Shown: positions 51,274 through 59,042 of the stretch, piece by piece
How positions within the stretch are numbered: position 1 is the first letter of the stretch
Layout of the letters: each line of letters starts with the position of its first letter
Source: an uncultured Arachnia sp.
Lineage (GTDB): Bacteria > Actinomycetota > Actinomycetes > Propionibacteriales > Propionibacteriaceae
Direction: 5' to 3'
Assembly: GCA_947493995.1 (NCBI GenBank)
Contig: CANLTJ010000001.1
Coordinates: forward strand, 310,001-374,000
DNA length: 64,000 bases
Translations under genes and position numbers: made by a program
Notes under the pieces: model-generated
What the model saw: only the letters and a program-made list of their open reading frames with translations
Databases searched by the model: none
Told to the model about the DNA's origin: nothing

Positions 51274-52725
51274 ATGAGCGTCTCCGAACAACAGTCATCA
51301 GCCGTCGACGGCGCCAACCGCAAGCCGCGATTCTCGGAGGCTTTCAAGGAGTTCATCGTCGGCGACTGGGCACCCTACGACGAGCAACTCCCCGACGCCC
51401 TGCCAGCCGCCTCATGGACCCCCGCACGCCGCGAGACAGTTGTGAAGCAGTTCCCCGGCAGGACCGTGGTCGTTCCCGCGGGCCCCTACAAGGTGCGCTC
51501 CAATGACACCGACTACCGCTTTCGTCCCCATACAGCCTTCGCGTGGTTGGGCGGCCTGGGCGAGGATCGTGAGCCCGACGCCGTGCTGGTGCTCTTCGAC
51601 GACGCGCCGGCCACGCTCTTCTTCCGTCCCCGGTGCCCCCGCACCGACGAGGAGTTCTACGCCTCCTCCCGCTACGGCGAGATGTGGGTGGGCCGGCGCG
51701 ATTCCCTCGACGAGATGAGCGCCCGCATCCAGCTCCCCTGCCGCGACACCCGCGAGCTGGAGGACGCCCTCACAGGTCGTGACCTCCTCGTCGTCCGCGA
51801 CGCCGATCCCGTCGTCACCGACATGGTGGACCGGCTCCGCGGCACGCAGGACACGGAGGCCGACGCCGCGCTGGAGACCGCCCTGTCCGAGATGCGCCTG
51901 GTCAAGGATGAGTTCGAGATCGACGAGATGCGCCGCGCCTGCGACGCCACCCGCGTCGGTTTTGAGGCAGTGGCACGGGAGCTGCCGAACGCCGTGCTGA
52001 ACGGCCGCGGCGAGCGCTGGGTGGAAGGCGTCTTCGGGCTCCATGCCCGCCACCTCGGCAACACCGTCGGATACGACACCATCGCCGCCGGCGGCGACCA
52101 CGCCAACACCCTGCACTGGATCACCAACGACGGCGAGCTCACCGAGGACAATCTCATCCTGCTGGACGCCGGCGTGGAGCTGGAATCCCTCTACACCGCC
52201 GACGTCACGCGGACACTGCCGGTGGGAGGCTCATTCAGCCCCGAGCAGCGGCGCGTCTACGACGTCGTGCTGGCCGCCCAGAGCGCCGGCATCGCGGCTT
52301 GTCGCGCGGGGGCGAAGTTCACCGACCCGCACATGGCCGCCATCACGGTCCTGGCCGACTTCTTCGAGGAGCTGGGCATCCTTCCCGGCACCGCGGAGGA
52401 AGCATTGTCCGAGGACGGCGGTCAGTGGCGGCGCTGGATGGTGCACGGCACGTCCCACCACCTGGGCATGGACGTCCACGACTGCGCCCAGGCCCGTCGC
52501 GAGGTCTACCGGGAGGGGGAACTCACACCCGGCATGATCATCACCGTCGAGCCGGGGATCTACTTCAAGTCAACGGACCTGCTGGTGCCCGAGGAGTACC
52601 GGGGCATCGGGGTGCGCATCGAGGACGACATCCTGATCACCGACGGGGAGCCGGAGAACCTGTCGGCATCCCTGCCGCGGGATGCCGACGAGGTTGAGGC
52701 CTGGCTGGCGGATCAGCAGCGCTGA
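51274..52725 (+). CDS. pepP: Xaa-Pro aminopeptidase (M24B)
   Basis: 483 residues from ATG 51274; a start at 51205 would run into the divergent gene. N-terminal creatinase-like domain, then pita-bread catalytic domain with metal ligands in LLDAGVELESLYTADVTRT (two Asp), HGTSHHLGMDVHD (His), TVEPGIY (Glu) and RIEDDILI (Glu). It releases residues before proline. The protein is long and begins with 30 variable residues, as in other actinobacterial forms. Leaderless. Confidence 0.93.
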   Translation: MSVSEQQSSAVDGANRKPRFSEAFKEFIVGDWAPYDEQLPDALPAASWTPARRETVVKQFPGRTVVVPAGPYKVRSNDTDYRFRPHTAFAWLGGLGEDREPDAVLVLFDDAPATLFFRPRCPRTDEEFYASSRYGEMWVGRRDSLDEMSARIQLPCRDTRELEDALTGRDLLVVRDADPVVTDMVDRLRGTQDTEADAALETALSEMRLVKDEFEIDEMRRACDATRVGFEAVARELPNAVLNGRGERWVEGVFGLHARHLGNTVGYDTIAAGGDHANTLHWITNDGELTEDNLILLDAGVELESLYTADVTRTLPVGGSFSPEQRRVYDVVLAAQSAGIAACRAGAKFTDPHMAAITVLADFFEELGILPGTAEEALSEDGGQWRRWMVHGTSHHLGMDVHDCAQARREVYREGELTPGMIITVEPGIYFKSTDLLVPEEYRGIGVRIEDDILITDGEPENLSASLPRDADEVEAWLADQQR

Positions 52726-52731
52726 GCCCGC

Positions 52732-53553
52732 TCAGTCGTCAGCCTGTTCCTTGCGGAACGGCCGCTCGTTGCGGGACATGAAGCCCAGCAGCAGGGCAGC
52801 GACGTCGCCGGGTGCGGCCACCGTGACCTGGTGCGCCGCCTCGGGCAGGACGTGGAGCTCGGCGTCGGGGACAGTCTCGGCCACCAGTTCGACGTTCTCG
52901 ATGGGTGTGGAGGCGTCGCGGCCACCGGCGATCAGCAGCACTGGCATGCGGATGTCGGCCAGGTCGCTGCGCACGTCGTGGGTGGCCAGGGCGCGGCACA
53001 GTTGGGCGTAGGAGGGGTCGTCCGAGGCGGCCAGCCCCTCCATGATGGTATTGACGACGCCACGGTGCTGGGCGCGGAAGGTGGGGGTGAACCAGCGCTT
53101 CTCCGTCTCCTCGAGCAGTTGCTGGGTGCCCGAGACCTCCACCTGTTCGGCACGTTCCAGCCAGCGATCGCTCTCCCCCACCTTGGCGGCGGAGCACAGC
53201 ACAGCGACACCTCTGATGTCGTCGGGATGCTCGAGCGCGATGTGCAGGGCGGTCGCACCGGAGATGGAGAGTCCGGCGAAGAACACCGGGAGTTCACCGA
53301 ACTGCGCACGTACCCGGCGCACCACGTCGATGATCCCGAGGGCCAGGGAGCGCAGTGAGGGCTCATCCGCGTCGTTCCAGTCCGGTGAGTTCCCCTGACC
53401 GGGCAGATCCACGAAAACAACGGTTGTCTGATCCTTCAGGGCTTCCGCCACCGAGGTCCACTGCTGCGTGGCATCGCCCCCCAGGCTGGGACCCACCACC
53501 AGGATGCGTTCAGCCGTACTCGCTGGATTGAAAACGCTGTATCTCAGTTCCAT
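52732..53553 (-). CDS. Alpha/beta hydrolase (enol-lactonase-like)
   Basis: 273 residues from ATG 53553, six nt after GAGG; the preceding ATG at 53556 is too close. Fold typical of 3-oxoadipate enol-lactonases: FVDLPGQGNS, nucleophile elbow AGLSISGATAL, PVLLIAGGRDASTP for the acid and EAAHQV for the catalytic His. The elbow is G-L-S-I-S-G, so the usual second Gly of GxSxG is Ser, with Gly one place later. No aromatic degradation genes are near, so the substrate is unknown. Confidence 0.82.
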   Translation of the reverse strand: MELRYSVFNPASTAERILVVGPSLGGDATQQWTSVAEALKDQTTVVFVDLPGQGNSPDWNDADEPSLRSLALGIIDVVRRVRAQFGELPVFFAGLSISGATALHIALEHPDDIRGVAVLCSAAKVGESDRWLERAEQVEVSGTQQLLEETEKRWFTPTFRAQHRGVVNTIMEGLAASDDPSYAQLCRALATHDVRSDLADIRMPVLLIAGGRDASTPIENVELVAETVPDAELHVLPEAAHQVTVAAPGDVAALLLGFMSRNERPFRKEQADD

Positions 53554-53661
53554 CATTCACCTCTGTCTCAGTTGATGTCTCTTCGTTCCATGAAATGCTC
53601 ATCCGGCCGGCGACACCGGTGCGCTGCGATCCTCGGGGCGTCGACGCTCCGCGCGAGCCCC

Positions 53662-54165
53662 TCACTCAAACTGTGCGGCACGGTCCTGCGGACGGGTCGC
53701 GAGCAGTTCACGCGCCCGCGCGGCCACCTTGTGCTCGCTCATCACCTCGTAGCTCGTCGCCACGATCTGGCGCATCGAGTTGAAATCCCGTTTGCCCTGA
53801 CTGAGGGCGTAGCCGATGGCGGTCGTGGAGGTACCGATGATCACGCCCAGTAGCAGTCCCACGAGCATCACGGGTCCGATGCCGGCCTCCGCGCCGGTGA
53901 AGAGGAAGAGCATCAGACCGACGAAGATGCCGGTCCCGATGCCGGACACGGCACCTTGGGCCAGGACGGATCCCCATGTGCGTCTACCGGTGATGCGCTC
54001 CACCGATCTCAGATCGGTCCCCACGATGAGTAGGTTCTCCACGGGGAACTCCTCGTCCGAGAGGAAATCGACGGCTGCCTGGGCTTGTTGATAGTCCTTG
54101 TACTTGGCCACCGACTGCGGATAGTCCAGCTCGAACGAGCGTTCGGGCCTGGGGGTAGTGCTCAT
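53662..54165 (-). CDS. General stress protein-like membrane protein (GSP17M type)
   Basis: 167 residues. A ferredoxin-like N-terminal part (YKDYQQAQAAVDFLSDEEFPVENLLIVGTDLRSVERITG) is followed by two glycine-rich membrane segments (about 72-95 and 100-120) and a short cytosolic tail. The N-terminal sequence is the general stress protein 17M-like domain. AGGAGG site. I recall a similar protein near the mrp region in Mycobacterium. Function unknown. Confidence 0.82.
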   Translation of the reverse strand: MSTTPRPERSFELDYPQSVAKYKDYQQAQAAVDFLSDEEFPVENLLIVGTDLRSVERITGRRTWGSVLAQGAVSGIGTGIFVGLMLFLFTGAEAGIGPVMLVGLLLGVIIGTSTTAIGYALSQGKRDFNSMRQIVATSYEVMSEHKVAARARELLATRPQDRAAQFE

Positions 54166-54343
54166 GATCGTCGCCTCCTGTGAATGCGCCGCGGACCCAA
54201 GCCGGGCACCTGATGACCTCTACACTACGCAACCCCGCAGGTCGCGGACAGGTACTCATCGTCGACATCACCAGCCCGACGGAGCGTCCATGACGCGATG
54301 GCCAGCGCGGCACGGGTGACACCATCGGCGGGCTCGAGGAGTG

Positions 54344-54349
54344 TAGATT
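54344..54349 (+). promoter_or_regulatory. -10 element TAGATT, leaderless MgtE-N/CBS gene
   Basis: TAGATT ends 7 nt before ATG 54357. Confidence 0.5.
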
Positions 54350-54356
54350 GCGGGCC

Positions 54357-55634
54357 ATGAACGCCAAGGATTCGCACGTCTTCATCTCGCGCATCATTGG
54401 TCTTCCACTCGTCGACGCCGCTGGCGATCAGGTGGGGCGCGTCAAGGATGTGGTCTACCATCTGCGGATCAACAATCTCGCGCCACGCGTGAAGGGTCTG
54501 GTGGTGGAACTCTTCGCGCGGCAGCGGATCTTCGTGCCGATGATCCGCGTGCACAACATCACGGTCAACCAGGTGGCGATCCTCGGGCAGGTGGACACCC
54601 GCCGCTTCACCAAACGGGACACGGAGTTCCTCGTGGCCGCGGACCTCTTCGACCGTGCCGTCTCCCGTGAACGCCCGACCCGTATTCTCGACGTCTCCAT
54701 GATCCAGGTGCGAAACCGGGAGTGGGAACTGCGCAGCGTTGCGCTGCGCACCAAGTCCGGCGTCAGCCGCTTCGGTTTCGGGGGGCGCAGCACCACCGAG
54801 GTGGTGCGCTGGAGCGAGGTGGCGGACCTGGTCATGCTCAAGGGCCGCACCGCCGCCCACATCGTGGCGGAGATGTCGGACATGAAGGCCGCCGACGTGG
54901 CGCAGGAGCTGCACGACCTGGACCCGGAGAAGCTCGCCGCCGTCGTCGCCGGGCTCGACGACGAGAAGTTGGCCGACGCGCTGGAGGAGCTGCCCGAGGA
55001 CGAACAGATCCAGTTGATCTCCACTCTCGACGGGGAGCGGGCCGCCGACGTGCTCGGTGAGATGGATCCCGACGACGCGGCAGATCTCATCCGTGACCTC
55101 CCCCAGGATGTCGCCGAGGACCTGCTGGATCGGATGGAACCCGAGGAGGCCTCGGAGGTCCGCCGGCTGCTCATCTACGAGGAGTACACGGCCGGAGGCA
55201 TGATGACGCCCGAGCCGGTGATCCTCAACACCGACGCGACGGTGGCCGACGCCCTGGCGCGCTGCCGCGAGGAATCCCTCACGCCCGCTCTCGCCTCCAT
55301 GGTGTTCGTCTGCAGGCCACCGGCGGAGACGCCGTCGGGTCGCTACATCGGCGCGTGCCACATCCAGCAGCTGCTGAGGGCGGCCCCCACCCTGCTCGTG
55401 GCCACCATGCTCGACAGTGATCTGGAGCCACTCCAGGCAGCGACCCCCCTGGCCCAGGTGAGCCGCTTCTTCGCCACCTACAACCTCGTGGTCGCGCCCG
55501 TGGTGAATGACGCCCATCAGCTGATCGGCGCGGTCACCGTCGACGATGTGCTGGACCACATGCTGCCGGACGACTGGCGCGGCGAGCACATGGATGAGCC
55601 AACTGCTGCGGAGGTGCCTGATGGCGCGTACTGA
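54357..55634 (+). CDS. MgtE N-domain and CBS protein without a channel
   Basis: 425 residues. PRC-barrel-like N-terminus (ISRIIGLPLVDAAGDQVG), then the helical MgtE_N domain (about 175-285, repeated Asp/Glu-rich helices such as LDPEKLAAVVAGLDDEKLAD) and a CBS pair (about 285-410, YTAGGMMTPEPVILNTDATV, NLVVAPVVNDAHQLIGAVT). The membrane channel of true MgtE is missing, so it cannot transport magnesium itself; it may sense Mg2+ or regulate the next genes. First gene of a run with DUF1003, a small membrane protein and Mrp. Confidence 0.88.
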   Translation: MNAKDSHVFISRIIGLPLVDAAGDQVGRVKDVVYHLRINNLAPRVKGLVVELFARQRIFVPMIRVHNITVNQVAILGQVDTRRFTKRDTEFLVAADLFDRAVSRERPTRILDVSMIQVRNREWELRSVALRTKSGVSRFGFGGRSTTEVVRWSEVADLVMLKGRTAAHIVAEMSDMKAADVAQELHDLDPEKLAAVVAGLDDEKLADALEELPEDEQIQLISTLDGERAADVLGEMDPDDAADLIRDLPQDVAEDLLDRMEPEEASEVRRLLIYEEYTAGGMMTPEPVILNTDATVADALARCREESLTPALASMVFVCRPPAETPSGRYIGACHIQQLLRAAPTLLVATMLDSDLEPLQAATPLAQVSRFFATYNLVVAPVVNDAHQLIGAVTVDDVLDHMLPDDWRGEHMDEPTAAEVPDGAY

Positions 55635-56136
55635 ACGACGTAGCCTGTCCGAGCCCGGGCGTCGGTCCCACATCCCCAAGGTCTCGATGGACGCCGACGC
55701 CTTCGGCGCCTTCGCCGAGGCAGCTGCCCGCTTCATGGGCACCGGCAAGTTCATCGTCTACATGACGGTCTTTGTCGTGGTGTGGATCACCCTCAACGTC
55801 GTCGGCATCTACGGCTGGTCCTGGGATCCCTACCCCTTCATCCTGCTGAACCTGTTCTTCTCGACGCAGGCCTCCTACGCAGCCCCGCTGATTCTGCTGG
55901 CCACCAATCGGCAGGAGGTGCGCGACAAGTTGAGCCTCGACGAGGACCGCCGGGTGGCCGCCCAGACGCGCGCCGACATGGACTTCCTGGCCCGGGAGAT
56001 CGCCTCCATTCGCATGAGCGTCGGGGAGATCGCGACCCGCGACTTCGTCCGCTCGGAACTACGCAGCGAGTTGCGTGAGCTCGCTGAGCGGCTGGAGTCG
56101 TCGCGCCTGGAGTCGTCGGCGGACCGGAATGACTGA
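55621..56136 (+). CDS. DUF1003 membrane protein
   Basis: 171 residues from ATG 55621, overlapping the end of the CBS gene, with GGAGG 5 nt before it. Two membrane helices (YMTVFVVVWITLNVV and PFILLNLFFSTQASYAAPLILLA) with the DUF1003 words WDPYPFILLNL and APLILLATNRQ, then a cytosolic coiled coil of Arg/Glu repeats to the end. Commonly paired with MgtE-N/CBS proteins in actinobacteria; the function is unknown. Confidence 0.88.
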   Translation: MARTERRSLSEPGRRSHIPKVSMDADAFGAFAEAAARFMGTGKFIVYMTVFVVVWITLNVVGIYGWSWDPYPFILLNLFFSTQASYAAPLILLATNRQEVRDKLSLDEDRRVAAQTRADMDFLAREIASIRMSVGEIATRDFVRSELRSELRELAERLESSRLESSADRND

Positions 56137-56554
56137 GCAACCCCCCGAAGTCACTGACATCACGGGCGACGATCAACCGCCCCGCCAGGGCGACATCCGG
56201 TGGTTCGCCGTTGTCCTGCTCCTCGCCTATCTGGCGCTGTTGGTCATCGGCGCGGTTTCACTGTGGCGTGTCGCCGGTGGTGGTCTCGCCTCCTGGGTTG
56301 CCGTCGCCGTCTTCGTCGTCATCTTCGTCCTCGGGTGGAGGCAGTGGCTGGCCCCCGGCTCCCGCCGCCGTCTGGCCTTCCGTGAACGGGTGACCGTCCA
56401 CCTGGTGGGAGGTCCCATCATCGTGGTGCTCGCCAGCCTGGCACAGATCTGGTTGCCTGCGGTGGTGGCAGTGAGCGTCGCTATCATGTGCGACGCCCTC
56501 AATGAGCGCGACCGCCGTGTGGGCGTGGATGATTCCACCCCGGATTTGATTTGA
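56129..56554 (+). CDS. Small membrane protein between DUF1003 and mrp
   Basis: 141 residues. Acidic N-terminus, two membrane helices (VVLLLAYLALLVIGAVSL and WVAVAVFVVIFVLGW), a basic loop, two further hydrophobic segments (IIVVLASLAQIW, LPAVVAVSVAIMC) and a hydrophilic tail. It overlaps the DUF1003 stop by 8 nt. No family recognised. Confidence 0.7.
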   Translation: MTEQPPEVTDITGDDQPPRQGDIRWFAVVLLLAYLALLVIGAVSLWRVAGGGLASWVAVAVFVVIFVLGWRQWLAPGSRRRLAFRERVTVHLVGGPIIVVLASLAQIWLPAVVAVSVAIMCDALNERDRRVGVDDSTPDLI

Positions 56555-56568
56555 CACTCCTGGCCCCG

Positions 56569-56574
56569 TATCAA
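56569..56574 (+). promoter_or_regulatory. Possible -10 element TATCAA, leaderless mrp
   Basis: TATCAA ends 6 nt before GTG 56581. The last base differs from TANNNT, and GGGAG in the spacer could serve as a weak ribosome binding site. Confidence 0.35.
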
Positions 56575-56580
56575 GGGAGT

Positions 56581-57738
56581 GTGACTTCCGAGAATCCTCT
56601 GCTCCCGCTCATCCGCGCTGCACTCCACGGCGTCGAGGACCCGGAGATCCGACGCCCCATCACCGACCTGGGGATGGTGGATGACGTGCAGGTGGATGAC
56701 GACGGTCGAACCTTCGTCCGGGTCCTGCTCACCGTCTCCGGCTGCCCCATGAGATCCGAGATCACGGGACGGGTGACGAAGGCCGTGGAAGCCGTGGACG
56801 GCGTCACCGGTGTGGACGTGGAGTTGGGCGTCATGGACGACGAGCAACGCGGCGCCATGCGCCAGATGCTGCGCGGCGGTCAACCGGAAAAGGTGATTCC
56901 CTTCGCCCAGCCCGGCAACCTCACGCGCGTCATCGCCGTCGCCTCCGGCAAGGGTGGCGTGGGCAAGTCCTCGGTCACCGTGAACCTGGCCCTGGCCCTG
57001 GCTCGTGAGGGCAAGAGCGTCGGCATCCTCGACGCCGACATCTACGGCCACTCCATTCCTGACCTCCTCGGCATCGGTGAGGCACGGCCCACCGTCGTGG
57101 AAGACATGATCATGCCCGTGCCCGCCCTCGATGGCCTCAAGGTGATCAGCGTCGGCATGCTGAAACCGAGCCGCGACCAAGTGGTGGCATGGCGCGGTCC
57201 CATCCTTGATCGTGCACTGACCCAGCTGCTCGCCGATGTCTATTGGGGTGATCTCGACTACCTCCTCCTCGACCTGCCTCCCGGCACCGGTGACGTGGCG
57301 ATGAGTCTGGGGCAGAAAATCCCGTCCTCGGAAGTACTCGTGGTGACCACACCGCAGCAGGCGGCCTCCGAGGTGGCGGAGCGTGCTGGCACCATGGCTC
57401 ACATCATGGAACAGCGCGTGATCGGCGTGGTGGAGAACATGAGCTGGCTGGAAGCCGTGTGCCCACACTGCCACCAGAGTCATCGCATGGAACTCTTCGG
57501 CTCCGGCGGTGGTGTGCTGGTGGCCGAGACCCTGTCCGAGCGCTTCGGCTACGAAGTCGAGATGCTCGGCCAGATTCCCTTCGACGAGGCCCTCCTGGCC
57601 GGAGGAGATCGTGGCGAACCCATCGTCGCGTCCGCGCCTGATCACCCGTCGGCACAGGCCATGGTGGCGCTGGGCCGCCACATCGCCAGCCACAAGCGCA
57701 GCCTTCTGGGCACCCGCCTACCGCTGGCCACCAACTGA
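56581..57738 (+). CDS. mrp: Mrp/NBP35-type iron-sulfur carrier ATPase
   Basis: 385 residues from GTG 56581; an upstream TTG overlaps the previous stop. N-terminal DUF59 (MIP18-like) domain (about 1-95), then a deviant Walker A VASGKGGVGKSSVTVNLALAL, LDADIYGHSIPDLLG, DYLLLDLPPGTGD and the cluster-binding CPHC in EAVCPHCHQSH. Carries and transfers iron-sulfur clusters as a dimer. Also in this position in Mycobacterium, as I recall. Followed by an inserted toxin-antitoxin pair on the other strand. Confidence 0.93.
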   Translation: MTSENPLLPLIRAALHGVEDPEIRRPITDLGMVDDVQVDDDGRTFVRVLLTVSGCPMRSEITGRVTKAVEAVDGVTGVDVELGVMDDEQRGAMRQMLRGGQPEKVIPFAQPGNLTRVIAVASGKGGVGKSSVTVNLALALAREGKSVGILDADIYGHSIPDLLGIGEARPTVVEDMIMPVPALDGLKVISVGMLKPSRDQVVAWRGPILDRALTQLLADVYWGDLDYLLLDLPPGTGDVAMSLGQKIPSSEVLVVTTPQQAASEVAERAGTMAHIMEQRVIGVVENMSWLEAVCPHCHQSHRMELFGSGGGVLVAETLSERFGYEVEMLGQIPFDEALLAGGDRGEPIVASAPDHPSAQAMVALGRHIASHKRSLLGTRLPLATN

Positions 57739-57762
57739 GCCGCGCAGATGCGCCTGCTGTGC

Positions 57763-58080
57763 TCAGTCCAGGGCCGTGGCGATGCGTGACACGAGTCTCG
57801 GGACGTCACTCTCCAGCGTCCGGCGGATGATGGCAGAATCCACCAGCAGATAGCCGTGCACAATGCGGTTGCGAATCCCCCACATGATTGGCCATTCGTC
57901 TCCGAACAGCGCATCTCGCGTGCCGTCGTCCAACCGGTGCAGCACTTCCAACGCGGCGGAGAGGCGCAGGCACGAAGCATCGATCACCATTTGGTCTTCG
58001 AGGTCATGACTCGCGTAGGTCTGCATCTGGTGAAGGTGGGATAGCGCATCGTGAAGCAGCTCCTGTGTGGCTCTGCTCAT
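57763..58080 (-). CDS. hepT: HepT-type RNase toxin (HEPN)
   Basis: 105 residues. All-helical HEPN fold with the RX4HXY motif Arg70-NRIV-His75-Gly-Tyr77. Arg and His cut RNA; the Tyr is the residue AMPylated by MntA in the Shewanella and Aphanizomenon systems. Its start overlaps the stop of the antitoxin gene as ATGA, so the antitoxin is made first. Toxicity here is inferred from family. Confidence 0.9.
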   Translation of the reverse strand: MSRATQELLHDALSHLHQMQTYASHDLEDQMVIDASCLRLSAALEVLHRLDDGTRDALFGDEWPIMWGIRNRIVHGYLLVDSAIIRRTLESDVPRLVSRIATALD

Positions 58081-58547
58081 AGTTTGATGGCTTCCGCAAG
58101 GATGCGTTCGCGCATGGGGGGGCGCAACGCGGTGTCCGGGAGAATATCGACGGGCGCCTGCAAGGCCTCGCTCAGCTGCCTCTCCAGTTCGCCCAGCTCC
58201 ATCAGGCTCAGTGGGCGACCCATCGTGAAAAGCAGATCGATGTCCGATTCCTCGGAATCGATGCCCGTGGCAAGGGATCCGAACACTCGAACGTGGCTGC
58301 CTCCGAACTGCTCGACTATGCCGCGGACCACATCGGCCTTGCTTCTGAGCCTCCGTGCCCGCGGGGTTCGACCATGGAAACGCAGCAAGCGAGAAACCTC
58401 CGGCTGGCTTCGACCAATCTCCTTGGCGATCTGGGACTGAGTCATCCCCTGTCCAGCTGCGCTGCGCACCGCTGCCACCAATTCGGACCGTGCCTCAGAG
58501 ATCACGAGGTCGATTCGCCGAGCAACATCTCTGAGTTCCGCTGACAT
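58077..58547 (-). CDS. mntA: MntA-type nucleotidyltransferase antitoxin with N-terminal HTH
   Basis: 156 residues. The C-terminal minimal nucleotidyltransferase has GSLATGIDSEESDIDLLF (Gly90-Ser91, Asp102 and Asp104), the GSX10DXD motif. This enzyme adds AMP to HepT and silences it. Residues about 34-56 (MTQSQIAKEIGRSQPEVSRLL) form a helix-turn-helix, which MntA antitoxins often lack, so this protein may also repress its own promoter. A perfect TATAAT lies 6 nt upstream of the ATG. Confidence 0.9.
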   Translation of the reverse strand: MSAELRDVARRIDLVISEARSELVAAVRSAAGQGMTQSQIAKEIGRSQPEVSRLLRFHGRTPRARRLRSKADVVRGIVEQFGGSHVRVFGSLATGIDSEESDIDLLFTMGRPLSLMELGELERQLSEALQAPVDILPDTALRPPMRERILAEAIKL

Positions 58548-58550
58548 CGC

Positions 58551-58567
58551 ACAATTATAGCAACTGT
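58551..58567. promoter_or_regulatory. Promoter and imperfect palindrome of the mntA-hepT operon
   Basis: Minus-strand TATAAT (58554-58559) ends 6 nt before ATG 58547. It lies within ACAATT-ATAGC-AACTGT, an imperfect inverted repeat with one mismatch. A bound HTH protein would cover the -10 element. Confidence 0.55.
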
Positions 58568-58579
58568 TATGGCGCTTAC

Positions 58580-59014
58580 TCAGGTGGCCTCGGTGTCGAA
58601 TGGCAGGGGCTTGGCGGCTGCCGCCCCGTTGTCCTTGCCCTTGTTCTTGACCGACGCCTCGATGCCCTTGGTCTCGGAGCGGGCCAGCGTCGCGGCATCC
58701 TTGATGCTCTTCTGGGCGTCCTTGACGGTGTCCTTTGCACCCTTGAGGTCCCGCTTGGTCTCCTCAATGAGCGCCACTTCAGCGCTCATGTGCTTGGAGA
58801 TGAAGGCCTTGGGGTTCAGGTCCTTGAGCTCCAGGTCGGCGTACTCCGGCCCCAACTCATGGCGCAGCTGGGTCTGAGCGTTGTTGGCGATGTCGCGCAC
58901 AGCCACCACCACACGCGCAGCCTTGCGCGAGAATTCGGGAATCTTCTCAGGCCCGAAGAGGAGTGTTGCGAGCACAATGAGCAGAATCAACTCGATTGCG
59001 CTGATGCCGAACAC
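58580..59014 (-). CDS. tatB: Sec-independent translocase subunit TatB
   Basis: 144 residues. N-terminal membrane helix with FGISAIELILLIVLATLLFGPEKIP (key Glu and the FGP hinge), then an amphipathic helix and a long Lys/Ala/Glu-rich cytosolic tail. TatB receives folded twin-arginine substrates. The tail is longer than in many TatB/TatA forms. GTG start with TAATCT 6 nt upstream. Lies beside the SigE/anti-sigma pair, the place where tatB sits in Mycobacterium. Confidence 0.93.
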   Translation of the reverse strand: MFGISAIELILLIVLATLLFGPEKIPEFSRKAARVVVAVRDIANNAQTQLRHELGPEYADLELKDLNPKAFISKHMSAEVALIEETKRDLKGAKDTVKDAQKSIKDAATLARSETKGIEASVKNKGKDNGAAAAKPLPFDTEAT

Positions 59015-59020
59015 GCGTTC

Positions 59021-59026
59021 AGATTA
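59021..59026 (-). promoter_or_regulatory. -10 element TAATCT, leaderless tatB
   Basis: TAATCT on the minus strand ends 6 nt before GTG 59014. Confidence 0.5.
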
Positions 59027-59042
59027 CCCGCTGCCGAGGTGT

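Noticed and set aside
54225..55754. Long minus-strand open frame (509 codons)
   Set aside because: Antisense to the MgtE-N/CBS gene; composition is His/Gly/Val-rich shadow with no domain.
56227..57693. Long minus-strand open frame (488 codons)
   Set aside because: Antisense to mrp and its neighbour, which have clear motifs.
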